Shown piece by piece: positions 13,801-24,621 of a DNA stretch of 29,306 bases. The notes under the pieces are model-generated. The model did no database searches. It was not told where the DNA came from and saw nothing but the letters and a program-made list of their open reading frames with translations. The first letter of the stretch is position 1, and each line of letters begins with the position of its first letter. Origin of the DNA: JANQQZ01 sp039187315. Its GTDB lineage: Bacteria > Planctomycetota > Phycisphaerae > Phycisphaerales > UBA1924. Both the position numbers and the translations under genes were made by a program. The stretch lies in NCBI GenBank assembly GCA_039187315.1, contig JBCCZQ010000040.1:1-29306 (forward strand). Direction: 5' to 3'.

Positions 13801-15631
13801 GGTGCGTCCCGATCTGTGCGTCATCGACCGCGGCACCGAGCCATCCGTCTGGCCCGGTGGCTGATGGCGTGTACACCGCCAGGCCGGCTGGCGTCGGGTG
13901 GCCGATGCCGCCCGGACCGAGCCCCGCGGCTGCGACGGCGAGAGTTCCGTCGCTGAGCATGATGGTGGCGACCACATCGGGCTGGTCGAGCAGCAGCGGC
14001 TGACCCTGTAGCGGAACCACGCCGCCGTCGAGGGCTCGCGTGAGGATGGCGGGCCGGGTCTCGATCGAGGCGCCGGCTTGGATCAGCAGTGTGCCGTCAA
14101 CTCGAGAGGTTGTCTGGGCGGCGAACAGCGGCGGGCCAGGCGAGTCGACTTCGACAAACGCGAGGCTGTCGATCGTGACGGCACCTCGGAATGCAAGGCT
14201 GTCGGTCGTCGCGAGTTGCAGGAGGTCGGTAGCGACCAGGTTGGAGCGAGGATCTGTGGTCAGCGGGCCGGTGATCTCGATGCGAAGCGGGAGCGGTGGG
14301 AGCTGGATGTCGTGACGCGTGATGAGCTGCTCCGCGGGGACAAGGAGCGTGTCGCCTGGGAATGCGAGCTGGCCAGCATCATCAAGGTTCGGCGATCGAT
14401 CGCCGCTGAACGCGTTCTCGATCGGCGCAACCCGCTCGATCCAGCGCACCACGGGCACGCCGGGATGCGCGATTGCGATGTCGGCATCGCCGTCCTGATC
14501 GAGGTCGGATGCGGTGATGCCCGTCGATGGGCCGTCCTGTGACGCCAGATCGATCCTCGCGAACCCGATGCCTGGGTCTCCGTTGCTCTCGAGGATGAGC
14601 GGCGCATCATCCGATGCGATCAGGGCATCGGGCCTTGGGTCGCCAAGCAGGTCGACCAGCTCGATGTCCGCAGGCGCGTTGAGCGGCACGGTTAGGACCT
14701 GGGCAAACGTCAGCGGTGCGGTCGACAGCCGCTGATAGGCGATCGCTGCGTTGTCGGCTTGGTCGACAAGGAGGATGTCGGGCCGGTCATCCGCGTCGAG
14801 CAGGCCGATGGCGAGTCCCACCGGCTGGTTCAGGGATGTATCGATCAGTCTTGGCGTAAAGGATGGGGTGAGCCCGCCGGAGTTCTGCCAGGTGATCAGT
14901 AGGCCGATAGCCGACGGCGCGCCGCGCGGGCGAGCGACAGCCGCAATATCCAGATCGCCGTCGCCGTCGAGATCGGCGATCGCGATCGATTCGACGGATT
15001 CGATCAGGCCCGGGGGAGACGGGAGCTCGACCGGCACGAACGTGGGCGAAGGACCCGGTGTGCCGCGATACCAGGTGACGTGTCCTATCGACGCCTGGGC
15101 ATCCACCCAGAACCCGGCCACGAGGTCAGGCACGCCGTCGGCGTTCAGGTCGGCGATCACAGCATCGTTCACTGTCTGTCCAAGATCGGAAGCAGGCGTA
15201 GGCCCGAGGTCCTGCTCCTGGAAGCCCGCCGGGAGGGAGCCGTCATTCGCGTACCATTTCAGCCGGCCGTCGTTGGCGCTGACTGCTGCGGCCAGGTCCG
15301 GATCGCCATCGCCGTCGAGATCCCCCAGCGCCAGCGTCTGGGGCGCGTTCGCGGTGTCCGTGACCGTGTGGCTCAGCGTGAACTCCGGATCGATGTCCGC
15401 GTTGCTTTCGAGCCATGCAATCGTGCCGGTGCTGGGTGAGGCGACAACCGCGTCGGGGTCGCCGTCACCATCGATGTCGGCGGCCGCGACCGCGACGGTG
15501 TCCGGGCCGGTGGCGATCGGGGTCCGGGGATCGAAGCGAGCGTCCTGTCCGGCGCTTGTCGGTGCCTGGAGCATGCCCAGCAGGGCCACCGCGGGCACGC
15601 AGAAGCTGCATCCCACGCGGGCCGTCTTCAT
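10895..15631 (-). CDS. Large secreted FG-GAP/VCBS-repeat protein with C-terminal GC-type dockerin
   Basis: A 1578-residue protein with an N-terminal signal peptide (MKTARVGC..., hydrophobic VPAVALLGML, likely cut after TSA). It contains about 16 calcium-loop segments of the DxDGDGDxD type (for example DIDGDGDPDAVV, DLDGDGDLDIAAV, DINGDDRIDLAIA), typical of FG-GAP/VCBS beta-propellers. Two regions between propellers resemble beta-helix passenger sequence (GKLQTINGWTIRDQATLQG). The last 55 residues are two DVNxDGxxTDSDFF(A/T)WV loops ending LQGCP. It should be exported and held at the surface or in a matrix. ATG 15631 follows a good ribosome site (GGGGAGAG). The substrate and partner are unknown. 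It is divergent from the ECF-kinase pair. Confidence 0.9.
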   Translation of the reverse strand: MKTARVGCSFCVPAVALLGMLQAPTSAGQDARFDPRTPIATGPDTVAVAAADIDGDGDPDAVVASPSTGTIAWLESNADIDPEFTLSHTVTDTANAPQTLALGDLDGDGDPDLAAAVSANDGRLKWYANDGSLPAGFQEQDLGPTPASDLGQTVNDAVIADLNADGVPDLVAGFWVDAQASIGHVTWYRGTPGPSPTFVPVELPSPPGLIESVESIAIADLDGDGDLDIAAVARPRGAPSAIGLLITWQNSGGLTPSFTPRLIDTSLNQPVGLAIGLLDADDRPDILLVDQADNAAIAYQRLSTAPLTFAQVLTVPLNAPADIELVDLLGDPRPDALIASDDAPLILESNGDPGIGFARIDLASQDGPSTGITASDLDQDGDADIAIAHPGVPVVRWIERVAPIENAFSGDRSPNLDDAGQLAFPGDTLLVPAEQLITRHDIQLPPLPLRIEITGPLTTDPRSNLVATDLLQLATTDSLAFRGAVTIDSLAFVEVDSPGPPLFAAQTTSRVDGTLLIQAGASIETRPAILTRALDGGVVPLQGQPLLLDQPDVVATIMLSDGTLAVAAAGLGPGGIGHPTPAGLAVYTPSATGPDGWLGAAVDDAQIGTHRSLTAGDLDGDGNGDLLTVFTPTATGLPELVANVSDGATPPLFTRTVLDAMPSEGPLLIFDVNRDGLQDIATPLGIYIATAPLTYAYQPFPVPQGVPAFGVGVTDLNGDATPDIVSHIGLIDASSRVVGYQLFALESTGGTNPVFTPTLVESLDRTSDPECLGDCYPSVGLDTRSANTLTLIDLTKDGQDEVVFAEDAGVRVLERVGLGTNFVEIAHAAQPTIRWARITPIDAEDDGDTDLAYASPLGSRVGLLETIGTSPYTQRNLDLLRPVERASAVAAADINGDDRIDLAIAAQGFDRVAVLEFQPAADFRVNGPASELTTQGGVQHARGRVTLNGGKLQTINGWTIRDQATLQGTGTVEGDLINLGTVELTDNMFVNGSYMQRDITDPIQTGNLRSELITSTAAAELIVQNDALLAGGFLLDPGPTPPIDQQGPPIRIAHALSFSGSVFDTVALPRIPIQTGQGSALGTLQDTYNTGPTGSVFSVGPRFDAGPDLARTEFCAIGTPADGVLFDLTGPANTPDGIVDIAIAYPELDQAPRGGVAVFMGSQGPEGIEFTEVGLYTGKNADNPVAVEAGDFNADGVPEIAFGNKGGARVSNTVHFLSLVADPTDPVVDAQLPPLPFEGDRRITDLTSLPQTQSRTQNRFQRGPAAVSLVVLNSTVLGGVATISTFEPVPGDWESCDIDVCDDPDSVDPIDADGALLTLASGIVGTSRADDKVTVAFNTGGMPDTFPTQVFAVGADPGEVRAADLDADGFPDIATVNETGGSVSILINITDAGSPGGRSFASATDVSLRAAPDDPDPQPRSIAIADLDDDGDLDIAVISTNDSGVRAVRTLENLLVPNGTLGFATVADLDEQPAGVPLLVREADAEMPGTTTLNDDLVVLVDPGGSSSRGPCIAHELFLSSAFCRADVNRDGQVTDSDFFAWVVAFLNNLPEGDVNGDGFVTDSDFFTWVTLFLQGCP

Positions 15632-15702
15632 GCGATCTCTCCCCTCACCTGCTCGCAGGACCGGTCCATATCAAGCTATGCGATCCTGGCCTTCTCTCGC
15701 GA

Positions 15703-15729
15703 CATGGATCCATGATTTTGTGTACACAA
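15703..15729. promoter_or_regulatory. Two 12-bp perfect palindromes in the divergent promoter region
   Basis: CATGGATCCATG (15703-15714) and TTGTGTACACAA (15718-15729) are separated by three bases. They lie between the large dockerin gene (minus) and the ECF sigma gene (plus). The second overlaps the -35 element of the proposed rightward promoter, so a bound protein could control the ECF-kinase operon and perhaps both genes. Confidence 0.45.
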
Positions 15730-15751
15730 GTGTATTCGTTTGGTTTATGAT
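15723..15751 (+). promoter_or_regulatory. Promoter of the ECF sigma-kinase operon
   Basis: TACACA (15723-15728), 17 bases, then TATGAT (15746-15751, five of six matches to the -10 consensus). Transcription would begin near 15758, leaving a 130-base leader before ATG 15889. This argues against the longer frame that opens at 15757. No second stronger match is seen in this gap. Confidence 0.5.
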
Positions 15752-15888
15752 AGGATATGCCGGAAAATCTGGGCGGCTTCTGTCGCGACAACGGGTCGCT
15801 TCTCGCATGGGTTCATGGAGCAGCGATCGGTAAGCTGGGATGTTCGGTTGGAAGTACGCGCGATTCGTCGCGACGAGGGGAAGTCGAG

Positions 15889-16464
15889 ATGGGCGAGCAC
15901 ACTGCGGCTGGCGACGGGCACTACGTCACCGAGCTCCTCGGTGCGGTCCGGGCGGGTGAGCCGGGCTCACGGGATGAGCTGGTCGATGCTGTGTACCAGA
16001 CGCTCCGCGAGCTGGCAGAATCTCAGCGGCGGAAGCTGATGTCGCAGACGCTCGACGCGGAAGCGCTGATCAGCGAGGCCTACTTCCGCGTGCTCGGGCA
16101 CACGCACGTTGACTTCGAGAACCGCCGGCACCTCTACGGCGCGTTCAGCCGGGCGATGCGGGAGGTCCTGATCGATGCCGCCCGTCGGCGTGGTGCGCTC
16201 AAGCGCGGGGGAGACGCCAAGCGCGTCGGGCTCGACGTTGCCGAACTGCCCGCCGATGCTCCGACGGACGATGTCATCGAGCTCGACCGAGCTTTGGAGG
16301 CACTGGAAGCGGACGATGCACGGGCGGCGGAGATCGTTCGCTACCGCTGCTTCCTTGCCATGCCGGAGTCGAAGATCGCCGAGGTGCTCGGCGTGAGCGT
16401 GCGGACGGTCCAGCGTGACTGGCTGTACGCGAAGGCTTTCCTGAAGAGATCGCTCCAGACCTGA
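15889..16464 (+). CDS. ECF-type RNA polymerase sigma factor (Planctomycetes group, TIGR02999-like)
   Basis: A 191-residue sigma factor that should direct RNA polymerase to a set of target promoters. ATG 15889 is chosen over an in-frame ATG at 15757 because AGGGGAAG (15876-15883) precedes it and homologues start near here (HYVTELLGAVRAGEP). Sigma-2 covers about residues 11-105 (TLDAEALISEAYFRVLG, then LIDAARRRGALKRGGD). Sigma-4 covers about 130-188, with helix-turn-helix MPESKIAEVLGVSVRTVQRD. No anti-sigma gene is adjacent; instead a serine/threonine kinase follows after 15 bases. The usual DAED of sigma-2.2 reads DAEA here (56-59), consistent with kinase-linked ECFs, which is an inference. 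Confidence 0.88.
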   Translation: MGEHTAAGDGHYVTELLGAVRAGEPGSRDELVDAVYQTLRELAESQRRKLMSQTLDAEALISEAYFRVLGHTHVDFENRRHLYGAFSRAMREVLIDAARRRGALKRGGDAKRVGLDVAELPADAPTDDVIELDRALEALEADDARAAEIVRYRCFLAMPESKIAEVLGVSVRTVQRDWLYAKAFLKRSLQT

Positions 16465-16479
16465 AACGGCCGTGAGACC

Positions 16480-19500
<3,021 letters not shown>

Positions 19501-19553
19501 CGGTCTGTCTTAATCCTGCTTCTACGATCCTCGCCAGCTTTGGCCATGCGACA

Positions 19554-19579
19554 ACCCCCGAGGCATTCGCCCCGGGGGT
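19554..19579. terminator. Bidirectional terminator between convergent genes
   Basis: ACCCCCG (19554-19560) pairs with CGGGGGT (19573-19579), and inside it GGC (19562-19564) pairs with GCC (19569-19571). It lies in the 107-base gap between the kinase gene (plus) and the second dockerin gene (minus). T-runs are short on both sides. Confidence 0.55.
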
Positions 19580-19607
19580 CAGCGCTGTTGGAGCGACTTC
19601 GGCGGGC

Positions 19608-21038
19608 TTACGGGCAGTTAGTGAATGCGGTGACCCAAGCGAAGAAGTCGCTGTCGGTCACGACGCCGTCGCAGTTGACGTCGCCGGCGAGGTCGCCGTT
19701 GATGAACGCGGTGACCCATGCGAAGAAATCGCTGTCGGTGATGACGCCGTCCATGTTGACGTCGGCTTGCACGCACGGATCGCAGGGCTGCTGGACCTCG
19801 GCGCAGATCTCGAGGGCATCGATGTTGCTGTGCTGCTGCTCAAACGGCAGCGAGGCAACACCGATATTCTCACCGTACAGGTAGACCGCGAATGCGCCGG
19901 AGAAGTCGGTGAAGAAAATTGTTGAGCCGTCGACCGCGCGGCCCATGGCACGGATCGCAGCGAGGGAGGCGGACGCCTCGCTGAGCGAGAAGAGGGCGTA
20001 GTCGCGCCCGGGCTCCGCCCGGTTCTGCTCGTCCGGGTTCTGCCGCCCGATGTCCCAAACGACCAGCCCGTCGATGTCGTCGAGCTGCTCGATCTGCGGG
20101 TTTGGGGGGAAGCCCATCGTGTTCAGGCCCATGAAGGGTGCTGGAGCCCAGGCGAAGGGAGAGCCGGACGGCGTGCCCTCTGAGACCGCGAAGATGTCCG
20201 CGGCGCTGACGCCGGCAAGGAATGCTTCGGCCGGTGGGATGCTGAAGAAATAGTCGATGTCGGTGAGCAGGTCGCCGTTTGCATCCAGGGTCGGAGCAGG
20301 AAGGACGTTGTAGGCGTCCACGTTGTCGTGCTCACCCGGCGCGATCGGGGGTGCGAGTGCGCCGTCAGACACGAACGACCCCGGGCCGAGGCCCGCGGTG
20401 AGCCATAGATCCGATTCGTCGAGTTCGAGCACGTGGGAGCCGGGTGCGCCGGCCGCAGCCGTCGGGAGAACCCCCGCAAAGCCGGGGCCGCCGAGCGTGC
20501 CAACGAAGATGCCCGGGTTCACGAAACGCCGCTCGGAGATGTAGATGTCGCCGGGCTGCTGGTTCAGGCTGTTCTGCTTCTCAAGGTCTGTGCCGGGCAG
20601 ACCGGTCGTCGCGCGGTCGACGCTGAAGCGGATGTGCATCTCTTCCGAGTCTTCGACATTGAAGATCTCATGGTCGGCGCTGACCGCGTCGAGGTATTCC
20701 CCGGCGGGGGTGACCACATCGAGCACGGGCTCTGGGGCGCCAGTGGGGTTGATGGTCAGCAGGTCGCCGTCGACGAAGACGTTCCCGCTGACGGTGACCA
20801 GTGTTGGTGAGGGTCCGATCAGGCCCAGCGGGACGGGCAGCAGGAAGAGCCCAAACGGGTCCTCGGCAGAGTAGAGCCCTGCGAACCCGGCCGAGGTAAG
20901 CGGCATATCGGGGTTGTCGTCGAGGCTGAAGGTCTGAGCTGAGGCCTGCCCGGCGGCGGCCGCGAGCATCGCGGCGATGCCTGCCGACACGAGCGGGCCG
21001 GCGGAGCGGTTCGTGGTGCTGTTCATTATCCGGTGCAT
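19608..21038 (-). CDS. Secreted protein of unknown function with C-terminal GC-type dockerin
   Basis: A 476-residue protein. The start ATG at 21036-21038 is chosen, with GGAG five bases before it; the frame opens 150 bases further upstream without a ribosome site. A signal peptide is clear (SAGPLVSAGIAAMLAAAAGQASAQ). The body is a mixed beta-rich region of no recognised family, with two acidic segments like calcium sites (DANGDLLTDIDYFF). The last 60 residues hold CDPCVQADVNMDG and GDVNCDGVVTDSDFFAWV, ending TNCP. Downstream of the M28 peptidase on the same strand, but separated by a strong terminator, so probably a separate unit. Confidence 0.88.
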   Translation of the reverse strand: MHRIMNSTTNRSAGPLVSAGIAAMLAAAAGQASAQTFSLDDNPDMPLTSAGFAGLYSAEDPFGLFLLPVPLGLIGPSPTLVTVSGNVFVDGDLLTINPTGAPEPVLDVVTPAGEYLDAVSADHEIFNVEDSEEMHIRFSVDRATTGLPGTDLEKQNSLNQQPGDIYISERRFVNPGIFVGTLGGPGFAGVLPTAAAGAPGSHVLELDESDLWLTAGLGPGSFVSDGALAPPIAPGEHDNVDAYNVLPAPTLDANGDLLTDIDYFFSIPPAEAFLAGVSAADIFAVSEGTPSGSPFAWAPAPFMGLNTMGFPPNPQIEQLDDIDGLVVWDIGRQNPDEQNRAEPGRDYALFSLSEASASLAAIRAMGRAVDGSTIFFTDFSGAFAVYLYGENIGVASLPFEQQHSNIDALEICAEVQQPCDPCVQADVNMDGVITDSDFFAWVTAFINGDLAGDVNCDGVVTDSDFFAWVTAFTNCP

Positions 21039-21150
21039 GGTGGTCTCCAGAATCGTGTGGTTCGGGTCTGTTTGGTCCGGGGCCGACGCCCTTCGATCAC
21101 CTATCCGGAGGCCGGGTCGCCGCACGACACGCCGAGCCGAGTCCGCGCAG

Positions 21151-21176
21151 AAAAACACGGGCCGTTTGGGCCCGTG
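21151..21176 (-). terminator. Rho-independent terminator of the M28 peptidase gene
   Basis: On the minus strand, CACGGGCC and GGCCCGTG form an eight-pair stem (21176-21169 with 21163-21156) with loop CAAAC, followed by TTTTT (21155-21151). It begins 30 bases after the peptidase stop codon. This is the clearest intrinsic terminator in the window. Confidence 0.85.
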
Positions 21177-21206
21177 ATAGGGATGCATGAGGATTTGCTG
21201 GGTCGA

Positions 21207-23147
21207 TCAGCGGGCTTCGAGCGTGACCTCGAGCGTGATCTCCTCGCCGTCGCGGAGCACACCGATGTTCACGACATCCCCGGGCTCGTGGCGTGCGAGC
21301 AGGGGCATCCAGCCCTCGACGTCAGTGAGCTTCTGGCCGTCCCAGCGGACGAGCCGATCGCCGGACTGGACTCCGGCCTTGGCCGCGGGGCCGTCGTCGG
21401 ATACGGACGAGATCCCGATGCCCTGGCCCTCGCCCGAGTATTGTGGCGAGACACCGAAGCGGACGCTGATGCTGCCCATGCCGCCCTGAGGCCGCCTGGC
21501 GCCGGGCGTGGGTGATGAGAAGGTAGGGCCTTGCTCGGCCGTCGCGACCAGCATCGCGATGTCGTAATAGAGGTGGCTGGTCATGGTGCCGCCCTCCGTG
21601 TTGATCTTCCAGGCGACGTCGTCAGGCGTGTGGTAGTCGTCGTGGAAGTCGGCGATGATGGAGAACAGGATCGGCACGCCGACGGCCAGGAACGAGCTGT
21701 GATCCGACGCGCCGTTCATGGAGTCGGGGATCACCAGTTCCAGTTCGGTTGCGTCCATGGCGGGCTGGATGATCTCCTGGAGCCCCTCGCCGAACTCGAG
21801 CCCGGAGAATAGCAGGCGGTCGTTCTCGACCCGGCCGACCATGTCGAAGTTGATCATCAGCGCGTGGTCTTCGATGGGTGCGATCGCGTCGGTGACGTAA
21901 TACCGCGAGCCGTTGAGGCCCGATTCCTCGCCATCGAAGCAGAGGAAGAGGATCGATCGGGCATCGGCGTCCTCGGGCAGCTGTGCGTACGCCCGTGAGA
22001 GCAGATCGGCAAGGAGCAGGACGGCCGCCGTGCCGGAGGCGTTGTCGTCCGCGCCTGGGTGCAGCTTGCCCGATCCCCATCGGGAGCCGAAGTTGCCCAT
22101 GCCGATGTGATCGATGTGACCCCCGATGACGATGTATTCGTCGGCCAGATCGCCTCGGCCAGGGAGCAGCCCGCCGATGTTCTCGGCTTGCAAGACGTCG
22201 CGTTCCATCGCGGCCTCGAGGGTCACGGTGCCCGCGAGCATCGCTGGAGCCGCGCCCTCGTTCGCGTGCGCGATGAGTTCATCGATTGACTTGCCCGAAG
22301 CCGCCTCGAGCCACTGCGTGCCGGCTTCTGGCGTCATGAGCATGGCCGGCCCACCCGAGCCGGTTCTCCCGCTGCGGAAGGTGTCGAGCCGTTCGATCCG
22401 GCCGTCGTCTGCGCCTGGTGTGTTGATCACCACGACCGCCTCTGCGCCGCGCGCGTAGGCCGCGCTGAGCTTGCCGTCGAACGATGCTGCCGATGACCAC
22501 GAACCGTCTTGGGTCCAGGCGCTGCGGCCGGCGTCGTCCATCGGCTCGAAGCGGAGCATCACCGCGATCTTGCCCGAGAGGTCGAGGTCTTCGGGGTAGG
22601 ACGTGAAGCCGCCGTCGCCCTGGTCGATGGAATAGCCGACGAACACGGCTTCACCCTCGAAGGTCCCCTGTCCGCCGAGGCCCGTGACGACATAGTCCTC
22701 TTCGTGCACGAAGTTCATCATGCCCGCGTCGCTGGAGACATCCACGCTCAGTTCAGCGCCGGTGACCTCGACGCGTCCGCCTAGATCGAAGGGCTGTCGC
22801 CAGCTCGGCCCGTCTTCGCCCTCGAAGGGCTTGATCAGGCCGGCCTTCTCGTAGACCTCGTCCGCGTAGAGGCGGGCGAGTTCCGCGCCGCGCGACCCGG
22901 GGACGCGTCCGTCCATAAAGTCGTTGGCCAGGAACATCAGATGCGCGGTCCAGACACGGTGATCCGCGTCGAAGTCGATGACCGAATCGCGGATGTCCTC
23001 GAGCGTGTCGAGCGAGACCGTCCGCGCCGGCACGCCCGTCGTGTCCGAATCGACAGGAGGGGCTGCGGCGGCAGCGCCGGCTGTGATGAAGGTTGTCGCG
23101 GCGGCGAGGGTCAGCCCCGCGGCCCGAGGTGCGATGAACTGATGCAT
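21207..23147 (-). CDS. Secreted M28-family zinc aminopeptidase with PA-like insert and C-terminal PDZ domain
   Basis: A 646-residue exopeptidase. ATG 23145-23147 is chosen with GGGAGA six bases upstream. Residues 1-29 are a signal peptide (LTLAAATTFITAGAAAAA). A PA-like domain lies about 120-320. The M28 core shows GGHIDH (His344, Asp346), GADDNASG (Asp367), FDGEESG (Glu407, Glu408), NFDMVGRV (Asp435) and YHTPDD (His506), so both zinc ions can be bound. Residues about 565-646 are a PDZ domain (SDDGPAAKAGVQSGDRLVRW). It should trim peptides outside the cytoplasm. Divergent from the metal-ABC operon. Confidence 0.93.
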   Translation of the reverse strand: MHQFIAPRAAGLTLAAATTFITAGAAAAAPPVDSDTTGVPARTVSLDTLEDIRDSVIDFDADHRVWTAHLMFLANDFMDGRVPGSRGAELARLYADEVYEKAGLIKPFEGEDGPSWRQPFDLGGRVEVTGAELSVDVSSDAGMMNFVHEEDYVVTGLGGQGTFEGEAVFVGYSIDQGDGGFTSYPEDLDLSGKIAVMLRFEPMDDAGRSAWTQDGSWSSAASFDGKLSAAYARGAEAVVVINTPGADDGRIERLDTFRSGRTGSGGPAMLMTPEAGTQWLEAASGKSIDELIAHANEGAAPAMLAGTVTLEAAMERDVLQAENIGGLLPGRGDLADEYIVIGGHIDHIGMGNFGSRWGSGKLHPGADDNASGTAAVLLLADLLSRAYAQLPEDADARSILFLCFDGEESGLNGSRYYVTDAIAPIEDHALMINFDMVGRVENDRLLFSGLEFGEGLQEIIQPAMDATELELVIPDSMNGASDHSSFLAVGVPILFSIIADFHDDYHTPDDVAWKINTEGGTMTSHLYYDIAMLVATAEQGPTFSSPTPGARRPQGGMGSISVRFGVSPQYSGEGQGIGISSVSDDGPAAKAGVQSGDRLVRWDGQKLTDVEGWMPLLARHEPGDVVNIGVLRDGEEITLEVTLEAR

Positions 23148-23253
23148 GCAGAATCTCCCAATCGTGGCGGCCCGAGAGTCGAGGAACGGGCCCGAAGCCA
23201 ACAGAATCGCGGTGGATGCCCGCCGGCGTTGTCTACCAACAGATGACGAGTCC

Positions 23254-23265
23254 GATGCTAGCATC
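23254..23265. promoter_or_regulatory. 12-bp palindrome between the peptidase and ABC operons
   Basis: GATGCTAGCATC is a perfect dyad in the 124-base divergent gap, seven bases before the proposed GTG start of the operon. It may be a repressor site. It does not look like a classical Zur box. Confidence 0.3.
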
Positions 23266-23271
23266 CGTATC

Positions 23272-24621
23272 GTGCCAGCCGCTCAGAACCGACAGGTCAG
23301 CGATTCCTGCCCCGCGCGGCCTAGGCAAGCACGCCTGAGCGCTGCTGGCGCGGTCTCCCGAGCATTTTTCGGAGCCTGTGTTGCCCTGATCGCGACGGTG
23401 ATTCCGACGCTCGGCCTGGCGCCGAACGTCCGCAGCGCTCACCCGCAGGACGGCCCCCACGCGGATGTCCGGGTCACGCTGACGGGCGAAGATGTCCGGA
23501 TGACGATCGGTCTGAACCTGCCGTTCGTGAACTCCGCCGCTCCGACCGCTCGGGAGTTGATGGATGTCGTCGATGTCAGCGAGGAAGCCGCGGTCTTCCG
23601 GGCGATCGAAGCGTATTTCCGCCGTGAGCATGCGGCTGAGATCGACGGTGTCGAGGTACCGCCGATCGTCGAGTCGGTCAGCATCGAGCGGCTTGATGAG
23701 AGCCTGATGTCGCTCTTCCCGACGACGGGCCGCTCTGCGCTGACTCGGTTCAATGTCATCGTGCGTTTCCCGTTGACACGAGAGCCATCCGAGGTCCGTC
23801 TGCGGTGGGGTCACTTCCCGGGCGACACGCTCAGCCGCTTGCTCGAGGGCGCGGTCGAGCTCCCGCCGATGCTCATCACAGCCCAGTTCGCGGCCGAGGG
23901 GCGCATCACGATCCTTGAGTTCAGCGAGAGCTCGCCTTGGGCAACGTGGCTGGCGTCGGGTGTCGAGCCTGAAGACGTACTGCTCCCGGTCCCCGCGGTG
24001 ATGCCCCCACGCGGGCTTGCGCTCTCGGGATGGACGGTCGGCGTGCTGGTTGTGGCCGGGCTGGGCGGCGGGGTGATGCTCGTGTTGCGTCGGGCGCTGC
24101 TCGCGGCGGTGCTTCTGGCTGTTGGTACCGGCGCTGCGGTCGCTGTCCAGTTGGTGGCTCCGCCAGGTGAGGCGAGCTACGACGCAGCGCAGGTCCTGCG
24201 GGCGTTCGAGCCGCTTCATGCGAATGTCTACCGGGCGTTCGACTACACCGCAGAAGACGACATCTACGACGCTCTCGCGCAGAGTGTTTCCGGCGACCTG
24301 CTCCGCGAGTTGTACGGCCAGATCCGCACTGGGCTGGTCCAGGCTGAGAATGATGGGGCGATCGGCCGTGTCACGGACGTCGAGCTTGGCCGTCTGGAGG
24401 TTCTCGGCCAGGATCAGGGCGGCGGTGTGTCCTCGGCCTCAGCGCGCGTGCGTGCCGCGTGGGAGGTCGAGGGCACGGTCTACCACTTTGGGCATTCGCA
24501 CGCAAAACGCCGTGCGTTCGAGGCGATCTTTGCTCTCGCACCCGTCGATGGGCGCTGGCGGCTGATCGGAGTTGAGCCGCTGAGTGTGATCGATCTGGAC
24601 GCCCTTCCAACGGAGCTGTGA
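23272..24621 (+). CDS. Membrane protein with exported His-containing domains, first gene of the metal-ABC operon
   Basis: A 449-residue protein of no recognised family. The start is uncertain: GTG 23272 is the best in-frame option, but it lacks a ribosome site. A hydrophobic segment (about residues 30-50) looks like a signal or anchor. Residues 57-245 are exported and begin HPQDGPHADVRV. Two helices follow (249-271, 274-296), then a C-terminal exported domain with YHFGHSH (His405, 408, 410). The opening is faintly like DUF2796/ZrgA zinc-uptake proteins, which would need a profile search. The stop overlaps the ATPase start (GTGA). It could bind metal or act as a scaffold for the transporter. 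Confidence 0.72.
   Translation: MPAAQNRQVSDSCPARPRQARLSAAGAVSRAFFGACVALIATVIPTLGLAPNVRSAHPQDGPHADVRVTLTGEDVRMTIGLNLPFVNSAAPTARELMDVVDVSEEAAVFRAIEAYFRREHAAEIDGVEVPPIVESVSIERLDESLMSLFPTTGRSALTRFNVIVRFPLTREPSEVRLRWGHFPGDTLSRLLEGAVELPPMLITAQFAAEGRITILEFSESSPWATWLASGVEPEDVLLPVPAVMPPRGLALSGWTVGVLVVAGLGGGVMLVLRRALLAAVLLAVGTGAAVAVQLVAPPGEASYDAAQVLRAFEPLHANVYRAFDYTAEDDIYDALAQSVSGDLLRELYGQIRTGLVQAENDGAIGRVTDVELGRLEVLGQDQGGGVSSASARVRAAWEVEGTVYHFGHSHAKRRAFEAIFALAPVDGRWRLIGVEPLSVIDLDALPTEL

Noticed and set aside
15757..15888. N-terminal extension of the ECF sigma factor from ATG 15757
   Set aside because: The predicted transcript starts at about this place, no ribosome site precedes it, and the homologous part begins after ATG 15889.
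21039..21188. Upstream extension of the second dockerin protein
   Set aside because: The signal peptide follows the ATG at 21036-21038, which has GGAG in front; the extension is basic and crosses the region after the peptidase terminator.
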